A stretch of DNA of 64,000 bases from Clavibacter michiganensis. GTDB taxonomy: Bacteria; Actinomycetota; Actinomycetes; Actinomycetales; Microbacteriaceae. The notes under the pieces were generated by a model. That model had not been told where the DNA came from. It did no database searches and was given only the letters and a program-made list of their open reading frames with translations. Shown piece after piece: positions 27,411 through 37,632 of the stretch (its first letter is position 1; each line of letters opens with the position of its first letter). The stretch covers positions 2,232,001-2,296,000 of the forward strand of contig MDHJ01000001.1 in assembly GCA_002150995.1 (NCBI GenBank), in the 5' to 3' direction. A program made the translations under genes and the position numbers.

Positions 27411-28235
27411 CTACGCGCCCTGCGAGGTCCCCGCGGCGACGGTCTTCGCCGCGCGCGGTCCGCGCTTCCGGGCGAGACGCCGGGCGATGGTCGACACGGT
27501 GAGGTTCAGCACCAGGTACATGCCCACCATGACCACGAAGATCGGCAGCGAGTTCGCGCGGCTCGTCGCCTCGAGGATCAGCTCGCCCTGCTTCGTGAGG
27601 CCGACGAGGCTCACGATCGTGCCGAGCGCGGTGTCCTTGATGAGGACCACGAGCTGGGCGACGATGATCGGCAGCATGGTGCGGAACGCCTGCGGGAACT
27701 CGACCAGCAGGCGGTTCTGCAGCGGACGCAGGCCGATCGCGAGACCGGCCTCGCGCTGGCCGCGGGGCAGCCCGAGGATGCCGGAGCGCAGCGCCTCGCC
27801 GATGATCGCGCCGTTGTACAGCGTGAGCGCGGTGACGACGGACCAGTACGGGCCGATCGGGAAGATCAGGTAGATGAACAGCATCATCAGCAGCACCGGC
27901 ATGCCGCGGAAGAACTCGAGCACGACCGTGACCGCGTAGCGGACGACCCGGTGCTCGCTCATCCGCAGGAGCGCGAGCACCATGCCGAGGAGGATCGCCA
28001 GCACGGCGGCGACCGCGGCGGACTGCAGGACGACCCACAGGCCCTTGAGCAGCAGCCCCCACACGAGCGGGTCGTTGAGCACGAGCCAGATGTCGGGGCT
28101 GAACTGCCCGGCCTGCTGGAGGCGGACGGCGGCGAAGGCCAGCACTGCGACGAGGACGACGCCCGTGACGATCGAGAGGATGCGCGAGCGTCGGCGGGCA
28201 CGGGGACCGGGGACGTCGTAGAGGACCTGGCTCAT
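27411..28235 (-). CDS. gluD: Glutamate ABC transporter permease (GluD-type)
   Basis: A 274-aa inner-membrane permease of the polar amino acid (HAAT) family. One N-terminal helix (ILSIVTGVVLVAVLAFAAV) and about five more; the EAA loop reads EALRSGILGLPRGQREAGLA. The start forms an ATGA overlap with gluC. Named by analogy with the C. glutamicum gluABCD operon, which has the same gene order; substrate specificity (glutamate) is inferred from that order. Confidence 0.88.
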   Translation of the reverse strand: MSQVLYDVPGPRARRRSRILSIVTGVVLVAVLAFAAVRLQQAGQFSPDIWLVLNDPLVWGLLLKGLWVVLQSAAVAAVLAILLGMVLALLRMSEHRVVRYAVTVVLEFFRGMPVLLMMLFIYLIFPIGPYWSVVTALTLYNGAIIGEALRSGILGLPRGQREAGLAIGLRPLQNRLLVEFPQAFRTMLPIIVAQLVVLIKDTALGTIVSLVGLTKQGELILEATSRANSLPIFVVMVGMYLVLNLTVSTIARRLARKRGPRAAKTVAAGTSQGA

Positions 28236-28879
28236 CGGGAGACCGCCACTCGCTTCTCGAGGTGGTCCGCGAGCTGCCCGAGCGGGACCGTGATGATGAG
28301 GTAGAAGAACGCCACGCCGACGAACACCCAGACGACCGCGTTCCCGTTGGCGTTCGCGACGTCGCGGCCCACGTTGAACAGCTCGTAGATGAAGTAGGCG
28401 CCGGCGATGGAGGTGTTCTTGGTGAGCGCGATGATCACGTTGATCAGCGGCGGCACGACCGTGCGGAGCGCCTGCGGCAGGATCACGTGCCCCAGCGTCT
28501 GCGAGAACGTGAGCCCGATGCTGCGCGCCGCCTCGGCCTGGCCGACAGGGACGCTGTTGATGCCGGACCGGATCGCCTCGGCGAAGAACGGCGCCGTGTA
28601 CAGCGTGAGCGCGAGCACCGCGGCGGTCATGAACGGCAGGGCGCCCGAGATGGAGGTGATCACGACGCTGAAGAAGGTGAAGACGAGCAGCAGCGGGGTG
28701 TTCCGCAGCAGCTCGACGTAGACGGTGGAGGTGGCGCGGAGGCTCGCGACGGGCGAGATCCTCATGGCGGCGATCACGACCCCCAGCGGGAGCGCGAAGA
28801 GCACCGTGGTGAGGAGGAGGCGCAGCGTGCCGCCGAACCCCCGCAGGAACACGTCGAGATTGTCGAGGATCACGTCCAC
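28232..28879 (-). CDS. gluC: Glutamate ABC transporter permease (GluC-type)
   Basis: A 215-aa polar amino acid permease with about five membrane helices. The EAA loop is EAIRSGINSVPVGQAEAARS. GTG 28879 is preceded by AGGAGGTG (8 nt), the strongest ribosome site in this operon, which fits a gene that follows an intercistronic hairpin. Partner of the GluD-type permease. Confidence 0.88.
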   Translation of the reverse strand: MDVILDNLDVFLRGFGGTLRLLLTTVLFALPLGVVIAAMRISPVASLRATSTVYVELLRNTPLLLVFTFFSVVITSISGALPFMTAAVLALTLYTAPFFAEAIRSGINSVPVGQAEAARSIGLTFSQTLGHVILPQALRTVVPPLINVIIALTKNTSIAGAYFIYELFNVGRDVANANGNAVVWVFVGVAFFYLIITVPLGQLADHLEKRVAVSR

Positions 28880-28950
28880 GGCACACCTCCTGGCTGGGCA
28901 CCGGCAGGGCCGGGCGGGTCGGGTCGGGGCGGGGAGGCCCCGGACAGGGA

Positions 28951-28983
28951 CGGGTCCCGCACGCGCGGGGCGTGCGGGACCCG
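28951..28983 (-). terminator. Intercistronic hairpin between gluB and gluC
   Basis: A perfect 14-bp stem (28951-28964 with 28970-28983) and 5-nt loop, starting about 6 nt after the gluB stop. Such hairpins after binding-protein genes usually stabilise the upstream message or stop most transcription, giving more binding protein than permease. Confidence 0.65.
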
Positions 28984-28989
28984 GTGGTG

Positions 28990-29912
28990 CTAGTAGCGGT
29001 CGACGGCCGGGGGCTCCGGCGTGTCGATGACCGTGCCGGCCGTGGCCTCGAACAGGCGCGCCCAGGTGCCGTCCTCGTAGGCCTCCTCCAGCGTGTCGTT
29101 GATGAAGGTGCGGAACGCCTCGTCGCCCTTGGCGATGCCGATGCCGTAGGGCTCCTCCGTGAACGTCTCGCCGTCGCCGACGAGCTTGAACTCGCCCTCG
29201 TTCTGGTCGATGAAGCCGGAGAGGATCACGTTGTCGGTGGTGACCGCGGAGACCTGGCCGTTGCGCAGCGGGTCGAGGCACTTGCTGTAGACGTCGGTCG
29301 GCACGACGACGGCGCCGAACGTGGCCTCGATGTTCGCGGCGGGGGTGGAGCCCGCGACGGAGCAGACCTGCTTGCCGCGGACGTCCTCGGGCGTGTTGAT
29401 CGTGGTGTCGTCCGCGAGGACCATCAGCGCCTGGCCGGCGACGTAGTACGGTCCGGCGAAGTCCACGACCTCCTTGCGCTTGTCGTTGATCGTGTAGGTC
29501 GCGACGACCGCGTCGACGGAGCCGTTCTGGATGAAGGGCTCGCGGTTGGCCGAGACCGTCTCCGTGAACTGGATGTCGTCGAAGCCGATGCCGAGCTTGC
29601 TGGCGATGAGCGCCGAGATGGCGACGTCGAAGCCGGCGGGCTTGCCGTCGAGGCCGGCGAGGCCGAACAGCGGCTGGTCGAACTTCGTGCCGACCTTCAT
29701 CGAGCCCGCCTCGGCGAGGCGCGCCATGGTGGTGCCCTCGTCGAACGTGGGGTCCTCGGCGAGCTCGAGCTTGTAGGGGCCGTCGCCGTTGGCGGGGCGT
29801 CGGTGCCCGCGTCGACGGCTCCGCCGGAGGCGCTGCCTGCCGCGCCGCAGCCGGTGAGGCCGACGATGACCGCGGCGGCCGCCGCGAGGATGGAGAGGTT
29901 CCTGTGCTTCAT
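28990..29912 (-). CDS. gluB: Glutamate-binding lipoprotein, with one apparent single-base frame loss
   Basis: Extracellular solute-binding protein of the glutamate importer, about 307 aa after repair. The signal peptide MKHRNLSILAAAAAVIVG ends in the lipobox LTGC, so the mature protein is a lipoprotein. The mature part has KVGTKFDQPLFGLAGLDGKP and GFDVAISALIASKLG typical of family 3. A base is missing in the CCCCGCC run near 29791-29798 between GTDAP and NGDGPYKLELAED. The 155-nt gap to gluA shows only a weak hairpin at 30043-30060. Confidence 0.9.
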
Positions 29913-30067
29913 GGTTCCCGTTTCTCTGCTGGTGAGGTGGATGACGGATGCGAGGGGATCGCTCGTGGTGCGGTGGTGCGGTGGTGCGGGTCGTGCGGCA
30001 CCCGGACGGGCCTGCCTCGACGGCGACCGGGTGCGGTGGGCGGGAGGGCGCGTGCCCTCCGCGCGCG

Positions 30068-30856
30068 TCAGTGGGCGAGGATCTTCGAGAGGAAGTCCTT
30101 CGCGCGGGGGCTCTGCGGGTCGTCGAAGAACGCCTGCGGGGTGGTGTCCTCCTCGATGGCGCCGTCGGCCATGAAGATCACGCGGTCGGCGGCCTTGCGG
30201 GCGAAGCCCATCTCGTGGGTGACGACCATCATCGTCATGCCGTCCTTCGCGAGGCCGACCATGACGTCGAGGACCTCGGTGATCATCTCGGGGTCGAGCG
30301 CGGAGGTCGGCTCGTCGAGGAGGATCAGCTTCGGGTCCATGGCGAGGGCGCGCGCGATGGCGACGCGCTGCTGCTGACCGCCGGAGAGCTGGGCGGGCAT
30401 CTTCTGGGCCTGGTTGGCGACGCCGACGCGGTCGAGGAGCTCCATCGCCCGCTTCTCCGCCTCGGCCTTGCCCTTCTTGCGGACCTTGATGGGCCCGAGG
30501 GTCACGTTCTCGAGCACCGTCTTGTGCGCGAACAGGTTGAACGACTGGAACACCATGCCGACGTCGGCCCGGAGGCGCGCGAGCTCCGCGCCCTCCGACG
30601 GGAGGTCCTCGCCGTCGATGGCGATGGTCCCGTCGTCGATGGTCTCGAGGCGGTTGATCGCCCGGCACAGCGTCGACTTGCCGGACCCGCTCGGCCCGAT
30701 GACGACGACGACCTCGCCGCGGTTCACCGTGGTCGAGATGTCCTTGAGGACGTGGAGGTCCCCGAAGTGCTTGTTGACGTGTGAGACGACGACCAGGGGC
30801 TCGCCCACCGCTGCTGCGGCGTTCGAGGCGCGGTCCGCCGTGTGGCTCGGCTCCAT
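30068..30856 (-). CDS. gluA: Glutamate ABC transporter ATP-binding protein
   Basis: A 262-aa ATPase with Walker A GPSGSGKST, signature LSGGQQQR and Walker B LILLDEPTSALD; the sequence is typical of polar amino acid importers (GlnQ/GluA). An N-terminal tail of about 20 residues precedes the ATPase fold. ATG 30856 has TATGGT at 30863-30868, 6 nt upstream, and no ribosome site, so the operon mRNA is predicted to be leaderless. Order ATPase, binding protein, two permeases equals gluABCD. Confidence 0.93.
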   Translation of the reverse strand: MEPSHTADRASNAAAAVGEPLVVVSHVNKHFGDLHVLKDISTTVNRGEVVVVIGPSGSGKSTLCRAINRLETIDDGTIAIDGEDLPSEGAELARLRADVGMVFQSFNLFAHKTVLENVTLGPIKVRKKGKAEAEKRAMELLDRVGVANQAQKMPAQLSGGQQQRVAIARALAMDPKLILLDEPTSALDPEMITEVLDVMVGLAKDGMTMMVVTHEMGFARKAADRVIFMADGAIEEDTTPQAFFDDPQSPRAKDFLSKILAH

Positions 30857-30981
30857 GCGAACACCATATCCGTGACGGTGTTTCGTCCGCGTTTCCGCGG
30901 GGCATCGTCACCCACTCGTGACGCGGGGACGGACTTTCCGCCGGTCAGGCGGGGAGACGGCCGGTCGCACGCGGACAGGCG

Positions 30982-31042
30982 CATCCCGGAGCCGGACGAC
31001 CGGGATGCGGCCGGGATACGACCGGGATGCGACCCGGCGCGC
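30982..31042 (-). repeat. Short GC repeats and hairpin past the rRNA methyltransferase gene
   Basis: A stem GCATCCCGG / CCGGGATGC (30982-31009) followed by two more copies of CCGGGAT(A/G)CG. The repeats let several alternative stems form just past the methyltransferase stop, so the element may act as a terminator. Confidence 0.45.
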
Positions 31043-31843
31043 TCAGGCGTGCTGGGCGAACGCGGACTCGTACAGGCACACGGACGCGGCCGTGGCGAGG
31101 TTCATCGACTCCGCCTGCCCGTAGATCGGCACGACGACGGCGCGGTCGGCGAGGGCGAGGTGCTCGTCCTGGAGGCCGCGGGCCTCGTTGCCGAAGAGCC
31201 ATGCGCTGGGCGCCGCGAGACCGCCGGAGGTGCGCTCGGCGAGGAGGTCGTCGCCCTTCACGTCCGCGGCGAGCACCTGCAGGCCCGCTGCCTTCACACG
31301 CTCGAGCACCACGTCGAGCTCCGGCATGATCGCCACGGGCAGGTGGAAGAGGGAGCCGGTGGTCGCGCGGACGACCTTCGGGTTGTAGAGGTCGACCGAC
31401 CGGCCGGTGAGGATCACGGCGTCGGCGCCCGCCGCGTCGGCGGCCCGGATGATGGTGCCCGCGTTGCCGGGATCGCGCACCTCCTCGAGGATCGCGATGA
31501 GCCGCGGCTCGTCGCCCAGGATCTGCTTCAGCGACGTCGGGAACTGCCGGCAGACGCCGACGACGCCCTGGGGCGTGACCGTGTCGGCCATCGAGGCGAT
31601 GACGTCCTCCGTCACGAACTCCACCTCGATGCCGGACTCGCGCACAGCACGGGCGAGGTCGGGGTACCGGTCGAGCGCCGTGGGCGTCGCGAAGAGCTCG
31701 AGCACCAGGTCCGGACGGAACGCCAGCGCCTCGGAGACGGCCTGCGGCCCCTCGAGCAGGAAGAGCCCGGTGTCGGCGCGGGCGTCCCGCTTCGCGAGCT
31801 TGGCGACGCCGCGGACGCGCGGGGAACGGGGGTTGTCGAGCAT
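31043..31843 (-). CDS. SpoU/TrmH family RNA 2'-O-methyltransferase
   Basis: A 266-aa SPOUT-fold enzyme. An N-terminal substrate-binding domain precedes the knot: ILEEVRDPGNAGTIIRAADAAGA (motif 1), LFGNEARGL (motif 2) and VPIYGQAESMNLATAASVCLYE (motif 3). The place next to rplT matches tsnR-like genes in mycobacteria. The exact rRNA target is unknown. ATG 31843 has TAGTCT at 31851-31856, 7 nt upstream, and no ribosome site, so it looks leaderless and separately transcribed. Confidence 0.93.
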   Translation of the reverse strand: MLDNPRSPRVRGVAKLAKRDARADTGLFLLEGPQAVSEALAFRPDLVLELFATPTALDRYPDLARAVRESGIEVEFVTEDVIASMADTVTPQGVVGVCRQFPTSLKQILGDEPRLIAILEEVRDPGNAGTIIRAADAAGADAVILTGRSVDLYNPKVVRATTGSLFHLPVAIMPELDVVLERVKAAGLQVLAADVKGDDLLAERTSGGLAAPSAWLFGNEARGLQDEHLALADRAVVVPIYGQAESMNLATAASVCLYESAFAQHA

Positions 31844-31856
31844 GGGCCCAAGACTA

Positions 31857-31886
31857 ATGGCGCGCCCCCGGCAGGGGACGCGCCAT
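31857..31886 (-). terminator. Terminator of the infC-rpmI-rplT operon
   Basis: A hairpin of about 12 bp (ATGGCGCG-CCCC with GGGG-CGCGCCAT, one bulged base and a 5-nt loop) 21 nt past the rplT stop. It also overlaps the -10 region of the methyltransferase gene downstream. Confidence 0.65.
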
Positions 31887-31907
31887 CAGCGGTGCGGTGC
31901 GGTGCTG

Positions 31908-32300
31908 CTACGCGTTCGCGGCGACCTTGGGGGCCGAGGTGTTCGCGGGCAGCGCGGCCTTGGCCGTCTGGACGAGCGAGGCGAAGGTCGCGGGCTCGTG
32001 GACCGCGAGGTCCGCGAGGATGCGACGGTCGACCTGGACGCCCGCGAGGGCGAGGCCCTGGATGAGGCGGTTGTACGTGAGGCCGTTGAGGCGCGCGGCC
32101 GCGTTGATGCGCTGGATCCAGAGGCGGCGGAACTCGCCCTTCTTGGCGCGGCGGTCGCGGTACGCGTAGACGAGGGAGTGGGTGACCTGCTCCTTGGCCT
32201 TGCGGTACAGGCGCGAGCGCTGCCCGCGATAGCCGGCGGCGCGCTCGAGGATGACCCGACGCTTCTTGTGGGCGTTGACGGCCCTCTTGACTCTTGCCAT
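31908..32300 (-). CDS. rplT: 50S ribosomal protein L20
   Basis: A 130-aa basic protein that binds 23S rRNA early in assembly. Family sequence is clear: [52 protein letters not shown] and [15 protein letters not shown]. It is the last gene of infC-rpmI-rplT, 46 nt after rpmI. In many bacteria L20 represses this operon by binding its mRNA; I cannot show that here. Confidence 0.98.
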   Translation of the reverse strand: MARVKRAVNAHKKRRVILERAAGYRGQRSRLYRKAKEQVTHSLVYAYRDRRAKKGEFRRLWIQRINAAARLNGLTYNRLIQGLALAGVQVDRRILADLAVHEPATFASLVQTAKAALPANTSAPKVAANA

Positions 32301-32346
32301 TTCAGTGATTCCTATTCGAGTTCAGGTGTCGCGGACGACGAGGGGC

Positions 32347-32533
32347 CTAGCGGCCGAGGAGCTTCTTGGCAACCTTCATGTCGGCCTTGGCCAGGGGCTG
32401 GTCCTGGTTGAGTCGCGCCTTGCGCTTGGAGGACTTGACCTCGAGGTTGTGGCGCATGCCGGCCTGCTGCTTCATGATCTTGCCGCTGCCGGTGACCTTG
32501 AAACGCTTCTTGGCACCCGAGTGGGTCTTCTGC

Positions 32534-32541
<8 letters not shown>
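32347..32541 (-). CDS. rpmI: 50S ribosomal protein L35
   Basis: A 64-aa basic protein ([20 protein letters not shown], then [14 protein letters not shown]). The start overlaps the infC stop by 8 nt, so translation is coupled to infC. Confidence 0.98.
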
Positions 32542-33127
<586 letters not shown>

Positions 33128-33399
33128 GGACTGCTCCTATTCGTGTCTTCGGGTGGCCCGGCGGCTTCGCGAGCCGCTCGGATTCGAGACGAGGAGGGTT
33201 CTTCACCAGGGTGCGACGGTTCCGTCGTACTCGGCAACACGCCCATGCCCGCGATGCGGGGCTCCCGTCGTGCACCGCTCCTCGGGAGGAGCGGCATCGG
33301 ACGGGGGAGCGAAATCGACCCGGTAACCTATGGAGGCGGTCAAGCGCGGGTGGGAGATCAATCCTCTTTCGAACCGGGACTGTGACAGCCCCGGAGCCG
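33128..33399 (-). promoter_or_regulatory. Structured infC leader
   Basis: About 270 nt between a TATGCT -10 candidate (33406-33411) and infC. It contains several hairpins, for instance CCGCTCCTCCCGAGGAGCGG (33280-33299) and GGCTCGCGAAGCC-like stems nearer the gene. A long leader before infC-rpmI-rplT suggests control by L20 or attenuation. No coding sequence seen. Confidence 0.5.
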
Positions 33400-33503
33400 T
33401 CGATCAGCATAGCAGACGCCGACCCCGCCCCGGAAGGGCGGGCGTCGTCCGGGCCCGCCGCCTCCGCCGCCATCCGGCACCGCCATCGAGCCCGAGGACT
33501 GAC

Positions 33504-33979
33504 ATGACCGACTCGCCCCGCCCCGACGCCGCCCCTGCCGACCCCGCGTCCGCCGGACCGGCCGACGCCCACGTGCACCGCTTCGAGGAGCCCGCCGACC
33601 CCGCGGCCTCCTCTGCCGCCGCCGGCGTCGCGGACGACGACACGGCCGGCTTCGTCGCCGACCAGTACGCGCGCGACATCGCCGAGGTCTCCGCGGTCGA
33701 GGTCATCACCACCACGGCCGTGCACCTCATGAGCGCCGCCGCCGTGAAGTGCGGCCTCGCCGACGACCCCGCCACGCAGACCGACCTCGCCGAGGCGCGG
33801 AAGCTCATCATCTCGCTCGCGGGGCTCGTCACCGCCGCCTCCCCGAGCTCGGCGACCAGCACGCCCGCAGCCTCCGCGACGGCCTGCGCTCCCTGCAGCT
33901 CGCCTTCCGCGAGGCGTCCCCCTACCCGGACGCGATCGGCAAGGGCCCGGGCGAGAAGTACACGGGCCCCGTCTCGTAG
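33504..33979 (+). CDS. DUF1844 family protein, with one apparent single-base frame loss
   Basis: About 158 aa after repair, on the plus strand and divergent from infC. The N-terminus is low-complexity (Ala, Asp, Pro); the conserved core reads VEVITTTAVHLMSAAAVKCGL, then LAEARKLIISLAGLVTAA and, in the next frame, ELGDQHARSLRDGLRSLQLAF. One C is missing near 33841-33845 (TCCCCGAGCTC). The family is common next to infC in actinobacteria; its function is unknown. ATG 33504 has GAGGA 5 nt upstream. Confidence 0.85.
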
Positions 33980-34043
33980 CCGGCGCGCGTCCGACGGCTC
34001 CCGGATCCGATCCGACGGCCATCGGGCCTCGGCGGCGGGCGCG

Positions 34044-34814
34044 TCAGGACGCCGACGTGATGCGGAGCGCCATGCTGTCGACCCGCTCCGCGAGCACCGC
34101 GCTGCGCGACCAGGCGTCCTGCAGCCGCGCGAGGAGCCCGTCGAGCGCGACGCGGTCGAGGCCGTCGACCAGCGCCAGCTCGATCACCAGCTCCGGCCCC
34201 GCCAGGCGGGATCGAGGATCGCCCGCCGCGGTGCCGAGCGACACGACCGCCGGCTCCTCGGCGATGCCGGCGCGCAGCTCGGCGGCGACCTCGGGGTCCT
34301 CCGGGCTCGGGATCCACGGCAGCGACCGCGCGACCGCCCAGACGGCGGGGCGGCGCAGCACGAACTCGGTGTCCGACAGGGGGTCGAGGACGACCAGGTC
34401 GGTCTCCTCGCTCGCCGCGGCCAGCGCCACGCGCACCGCGTCGGCGGGGACGGGCCGCGCCGCCGGGTTCCAGCGGCCCATGGCCGCGACCGAGGTGAAC
34501 ACCGGCATCACGGTACGGCCGTCCGGCCCCGCGACCGTGATGATGGAGAGCTCCGCGCTCTTGTCGACGGCCAGCCCGTGCTCGCCGACGCCCGCCTCGC
34601 CCAGTCGGGCGACGAGCGGGATCAGCAGACGCGACTCCCGCAGCGCGTCCACTACCGCCTCCGGACCCGCCTCACCGCGACCGTGCCGCGCGAGCGCCTC
34701 GGCCAGGGCGGGCGGCGCGGAGCCGTCGTCGCCGGGGAAGGCGGTCGGCTCGAACGACCGGCCCGCCCAGGGCGTCCCGGCGGAGTCCGCGTGCGAGGAG
34801 GAGCCGGTCATCAT
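34044..34814 (-). CDS. SseB family protein
   Basis: A 256-aa cytoplasmic protein. SseB N-terminal-like region: [17 protein letters not shown], then [25 protein letters not shown] and [18 protein letters not shown]. Function in actinobacteria is not established. ATG 34814 overlaps the hisA stop (ATGA); a second ATG at 34811 follows at once and has GGGGA at a better distance. It is the last gene of the his cluster and is often found there in Microbacteriaceae. Confidence 0.85.
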   Translation of the reverse strand: MMTGSSSHADSAGTPWAGRSFEPTAFPGDDGSAPPALAEALARHGRGEAGPEAVVDALRESRLLIPLVARLGEAGVGEHGLAVDKSAELSIITVAGPDGRTVMPVFTSVAAMGRWNPAARPVPADAVRVALAAASEETDLVVLDPLSDTEFVLRRPAVWAVARSLPWIPSPEDPEVAAELRAGIAEEPAVVSLGTAAGDPRSRLAGPELVIELALVDGLDRVALDGLLARLQDAWSRSAVLAERVDSMALRITSAS

Positions 34815-35557
34815 TCCCCGGCGACGTCGAGCGCCTCGCCGAGCGTGAAGGCGCCGGCGTAGAGCGCCTTGCCGACGATGGCGCCCTCGAGGCCGAGCGG
34901 CACGAGCTCGCGGAGCGCCTGGATGTCGTCGAGGCTCGAGACGCCGCCGGACGCCACGACGGGCCGGCTGGTGCGCTCGAGCACGTCGCGGAGGAGCTGG
35001 AGGTTCGGGCCCTGGAGCGTGCCGTCCTTCGTCACGTCGGTCACCACGTAGCGCGCGCACCCGGCGTCCTCCAGGCGCTCGAGCACCTCCCAGATGTCGC
35101 CGCCGTCCTGCGTCCAGCCGCGGGCGGACAGCGTGCGTCCGCGCACGTCCAGCCCGACCGCCACGGCCTCGCCGTGCTGGGCGATGACGCTGGCGGCCCA
35201 CTCGGGGTTCTCGAGCGCGGCGGTGCCCAGGTTGATGCGGGTCGCGCCGCTCTCGAGCGCCACGTCGAGCGATCGGTCGTCGCGGATGCCGCCGGAGAGC
35301 TCGATCTGCACGCCGTCGATGGCGCGGATCACCCGGGCGATGACGGAGAGGTTGTCACCCCGGCCGAAGGCCGCGTCGAGGTCGACGAGGTGCAGCCACT
35401 CGGCGCCCTGCTCGGCCCAGTCGCGGGCGGCGTCCACGGGATCCCCGTAGCCGGTCTCGGTGCCGGCGGCGCCCTGCGTGAGGCGCACGGCCTGACCCCC
35501 GGCCACGTCGACGGCGGGCAGCAGGGTCAGGCGGGGCGTGGTGGTGAACTCGCTCAT
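34811..35557 (-). CDS. hisA: HisA/PriA phosphoribosyl isomerase
   Basis: A 248-aa beta/alpha barrel that isomerises ProFAR in histidine synthesis. The N-terminal strand is [17 protein letters not shown] (catalytic Asp in AVDV) and the phosphate sites are [10 protein letters not shown] and [12 protein letters not shown]; the second catalytic Asp is in [13 protein letters not shown]. In actinobacteria without trpF this enzyme (PriA) also does the tryptophan step; the sequence fits that type but proof needs the rest of the genome. Start chosen at ATG 35557 rather than an upstream in-frame start because it begins the conserved fold. Confidence 0.95.
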   Translation of the reverse strand: MSEFTTTPRLTLLPAVDVAGGQAVRLTQGAAGTETGYGDPVDAARDWAEQGAEWLHLVDLDAAFGRGDNLSVIARVIRAIDGVQIELSGGIRDDRSLDVALESGATRINLGTAALENPEWAASVIAQHGEAVAVGLDVRGRTLSARGWTQDGGDIWEVLERLEDAGCARYVVTDVTKDGTLQGPNLQLLRDVLERTSRPVVASGGVSSLDDIQALRELVPLGLEGAIVGKALYAGAFTLGEALDVAGE

Positions 35558-35621
35558 GGGGACCTTCCGTGGATCGGGCATGCGGACGTGCGGGGGCCGT
35601 CGGCGACGGCGGGTGAGGACC

Positions 35622-36263
35622 TCAGGCGGCGCGGAGCGTGCCGAGCCAGTTCGCGAGCAGCCGGATCCCGGCGTCGCCCGACTTCTCGGGGTGGAACTGC
35701 GTGGCCGTGAGCGGGCCGTTCTCCACGGCGGCGACGAACCGCTCGCCGTGGGTGGCCCAGGTCACTCGGGGCGCGGGCAGCGGCGGGAGCGGGTCGATGC
35801 CCCACGTGCGCGCGGCGTACGAGTGGACGAAGTAGAACCGCTCCTCCTCCAGGCCGGCGAACAGCGCCGAGCCCTCGGGGACGTCCACGGTGTTCCAGCC
35901 CATGTGCGGGAGCACGTCCGACGCGAGGCGGTCGACCGTGCCCGGCCACTCCCCCAGGCCCGCGACGTCCACGTCGCGCTCGACCCCCCGGTCGAACATG
36001 ACCTGCATGCCGACGCAGATGCCGAGCACCGGGCGCCCGCCGGCCAACCGGCGGTCGACGATGCGGTCGCCTCCGGCGGAACGGAGGGCCGTCATGACCG
36101 CCGAGAACGCGCCCACGCCGGGGACGAGGAGGCCGTCGGCCTCGTGCGCCCGCTTCGGGTCGCCCGTCAGCTCGACGTCGGCGCCCGCGAGCTCCAGCGC
36201 CTTGACCGCGGAGTGCACGTTGCCGCTGCCGTAGTCGAGGACCACGACGGAGGGGCGTGTCAC
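35622..36263 (-). CDS. hisH: Imidazole glycerol phosphate synthase, glutaminase subunit
   Basis: A 213-aa class I glutamine amidotransferase that feeds ammonia to HisF. Catalytic Cys in LGICVGMQ (about residue 83) and the His/Glu pair in [12 protein letters not shown] 36263 overlaps the hisB stop by GTGA. The cyclase partner hisF is not in this window. Confidence 0.96.
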   Translation of the reverse strand: MTRPSVVVLDYGSGNVHSAVKALELAGADVELTGDPKRAHEADGLLVPGVGAFSAVMTALRSAGGDRIVDRRLAGGRPVLGICVGMQVMFDRGVERDVDVAGLGEWPGTVDRLASDVLPHMGWNTVDVPEGSALFAGLEEERFYFVHSYAARTWGIDPLPPLPAPRVTWATHGERFVAAVENGPLTATQFHPEKSGDAGIRLLANWLGTLRAA

Positions 36264-36868
36264 AGGGCGCCCTTCGTGGAGGGGATGCCGGACACGCGCG
36301 GGTCGAGCTCCTTGGCCTGGCGGAAGGCCCGGGCGAACGACTTGAACTCGGCCTCGGCGATGTGGTGCGGGTCGCGACCGCCCAGGACGGTGACGTGGAC
36401 GGTGAGGCCCGCGTGGAAGGTGATGGCCTCGAACACGTGGCGCACCATGGATCCGGTGAAGTGCCCGCCGATGAGGTGCATCTCGAAGCCCGCGGGCTCG
36501 CCGGAGTGCACGAGGAACGGACGGCCGGAGATGTCCACGACGGACTGGACGAGCGCCTCGTCGAGCGGCACGAGCGCGTCGCCGAAGCGCGCGATGCCGG
36601 ACTTGTCGCCGAGCGCCTCGCGGATGGCCTGGCCGAGGACGATGCCGACGTCCTCCACGGTGTGGTGCACGTCGATGTGGGTGTCGCCCGTGGCGGTGAC
36701 CTTCAGGTCGGTGAGCGAGTGCTTCGCGAACGCGGTGAGCATGTGGTCGTAGAACGGCACCGAGGTGCTGATCTCGGAGGCGCCGGTGCCGTCGAGGTCG
36801 AGCTGGAGATCGATGCGGGACTCGCTGGTCTGCCGCGTGACGTGCGCGGTGCGCGCGGGGATGCTCAT
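36260..36868 (-). CDS. hisB: Imidazoleglycerol-phosphate dehydratase
   Basis: A 202-aa single-function HisB. Metal-binding repeats [13 protein letters not shown] and [13 protein letters not shown] are both present, as is [15 protein letters not shown] 36868 has TAGCAT at 36876-36881, 7 nt upstream, and no ribosome site, so a leaderless mRNA starting hisBHA is predicted. hisD and hisC, which usually come before hisB, are not here: the neighbour upstream is the LysM gene. Confidence 0.96.
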   Translation of the reverse strand: MSIPARTAHVTRQTSESRIDLQLDLDGTGASEISTSVPFYDHMLTAFAKHSLTDLKVTATGDTHIDVHHTVEDVGIVLGQAIREALGDKSGIARFGDALVPLDEALVQSVVDISGRPFLVHSGEPAGFEMHLIGGHFTGSMVRHVFEAITFHAGLTVHVTVLGGRDPHHIAEAEFKSFARAFRQAKELDPRVSGIPSTKGAL

Positions 36869-36978
36869 GACGACCATGCTACCGACCGGTCCCGACGGGC
36901 CCGCCCCGGTGCCGGCCGCCACCAGGAGCCGAGGCGGACCCGCGCCGCGCCCTCCCGCCGCCGAGGAGGGACGCAGGA

Positions 36979-37386
36979 TCAGTGCGCGTACTCGGCGGGG
37001 ACGGCGAGCTGCTGGCCGGCCGCGACGTCCGACGTGGGCAAGCGGTTGAGGTCGACGACCGAGGCGATGACGTCGCGCGGGTCCGCGGACGGCGCGATCT
37101 CCTCCGCGAGGTCCCACAGGGACTGGCCGCTCGAGACGGTCACGTACTCGAAGTTCGTGCCCGACGCGTCCTTCGCGGCGACCGCCGCGCCGCCGTTGAG
37201 CGCGACGAGCCCGGCGCCGAGCGCCAGCGGCGCCGCGACCAGCGCGGTGAGGACGAGGCGGCCGCGCCGCGTGATGCGCAGGCGCGTGCGGGGCGCGACG
37301 GCGACCTCCGAGGCGGGTGCGTCGACGACGGCGGCCGCGGTGACGACGGCTGTGGTGACGGCGGGGTGTGCTGCTGCGGTGTTCAT
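36979..37386 (-). CDS. LysM-domain protein, likely SOS-induced division inhibitor
   Basis: A 135-aa protein: cytoplasmic N-terminus of about 45 residues, one membrane helix ([20 protein letters not shown]) and an outside LysM domain ([20 protein letters not shown] ... LAVPAEY). It is divergent from lexA and its promoter carries an SOS box. Small LysM proteins in the same place (YneA in Bacillus, DivS in Corynebacterium, ChiZ in Mycobacterium) stop cell division after DNA damage; the same role is inferred by position and domain. ATG 37386 follows GAGAGGTCACC. Confidence 0.85.
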   Translation of the reverse strand: MNTAAAHPAVTTAVVTAAAVVDAPASEVAVAPRTRLRITRRGRLVLTALVAAPLALGAGLVALNGGAAVAAKDASGTNFEYVTVSSGQSLWDLAEEIAPSADPRDVIASVVDLNRLPTSDVAAGQQLAVPAEYAH

Positions 37387-37519
37387 GGTGACCTCTCGTG
37401 CGAGACGGTGGGGCGTCGAGACGACGCGCCCGGCGGTGCAGTGCGGTACGGCATGCGATGCGGGTCGGGCAGCTCGCACCCGGCTTTCGGCCGGGAGAGC
37501 CGGGTGCGAAGCTGTGTTC

Positions 37520-37550
37520 CGAACATACATTCGAATCACAGCCTCCGCAA
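37520..37550 (-). promoter_or_regulatory. SOS box and promoter of the LysM gene
   Basis: LexA-type palindrome CGAACATACATTCG (37520-37535 with flanks). On the minus strand TTGCGG (37545-37550) and TATGTT (37522-37527) are 17 bp apart, so the box covers the -10. Confidence 0.75.
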
Positions 37551-37591
37551 GCCCTCATCGGCCTCGGACGGGCTCCGTACACGCGACACGC

Positions 37592-37632
37592 TCGAACAGG
37601 TGTTTGCCCGGGGTGCCTCGGCTGGATACAGT
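37592..37632 (+). promoter_or_regulatory. SOS box and promoter of lexA
   Basis: TCGAACAGGTGTTTGC (37592-37607) fits TCGAAC-N4-GTTCGA with two mismatches and covers the -35 TTGCCC (37603-37608); the -10 TACAGT (37627-37632) is 18 bp away. LexA probably represses itself here. Confidence 0.7.
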
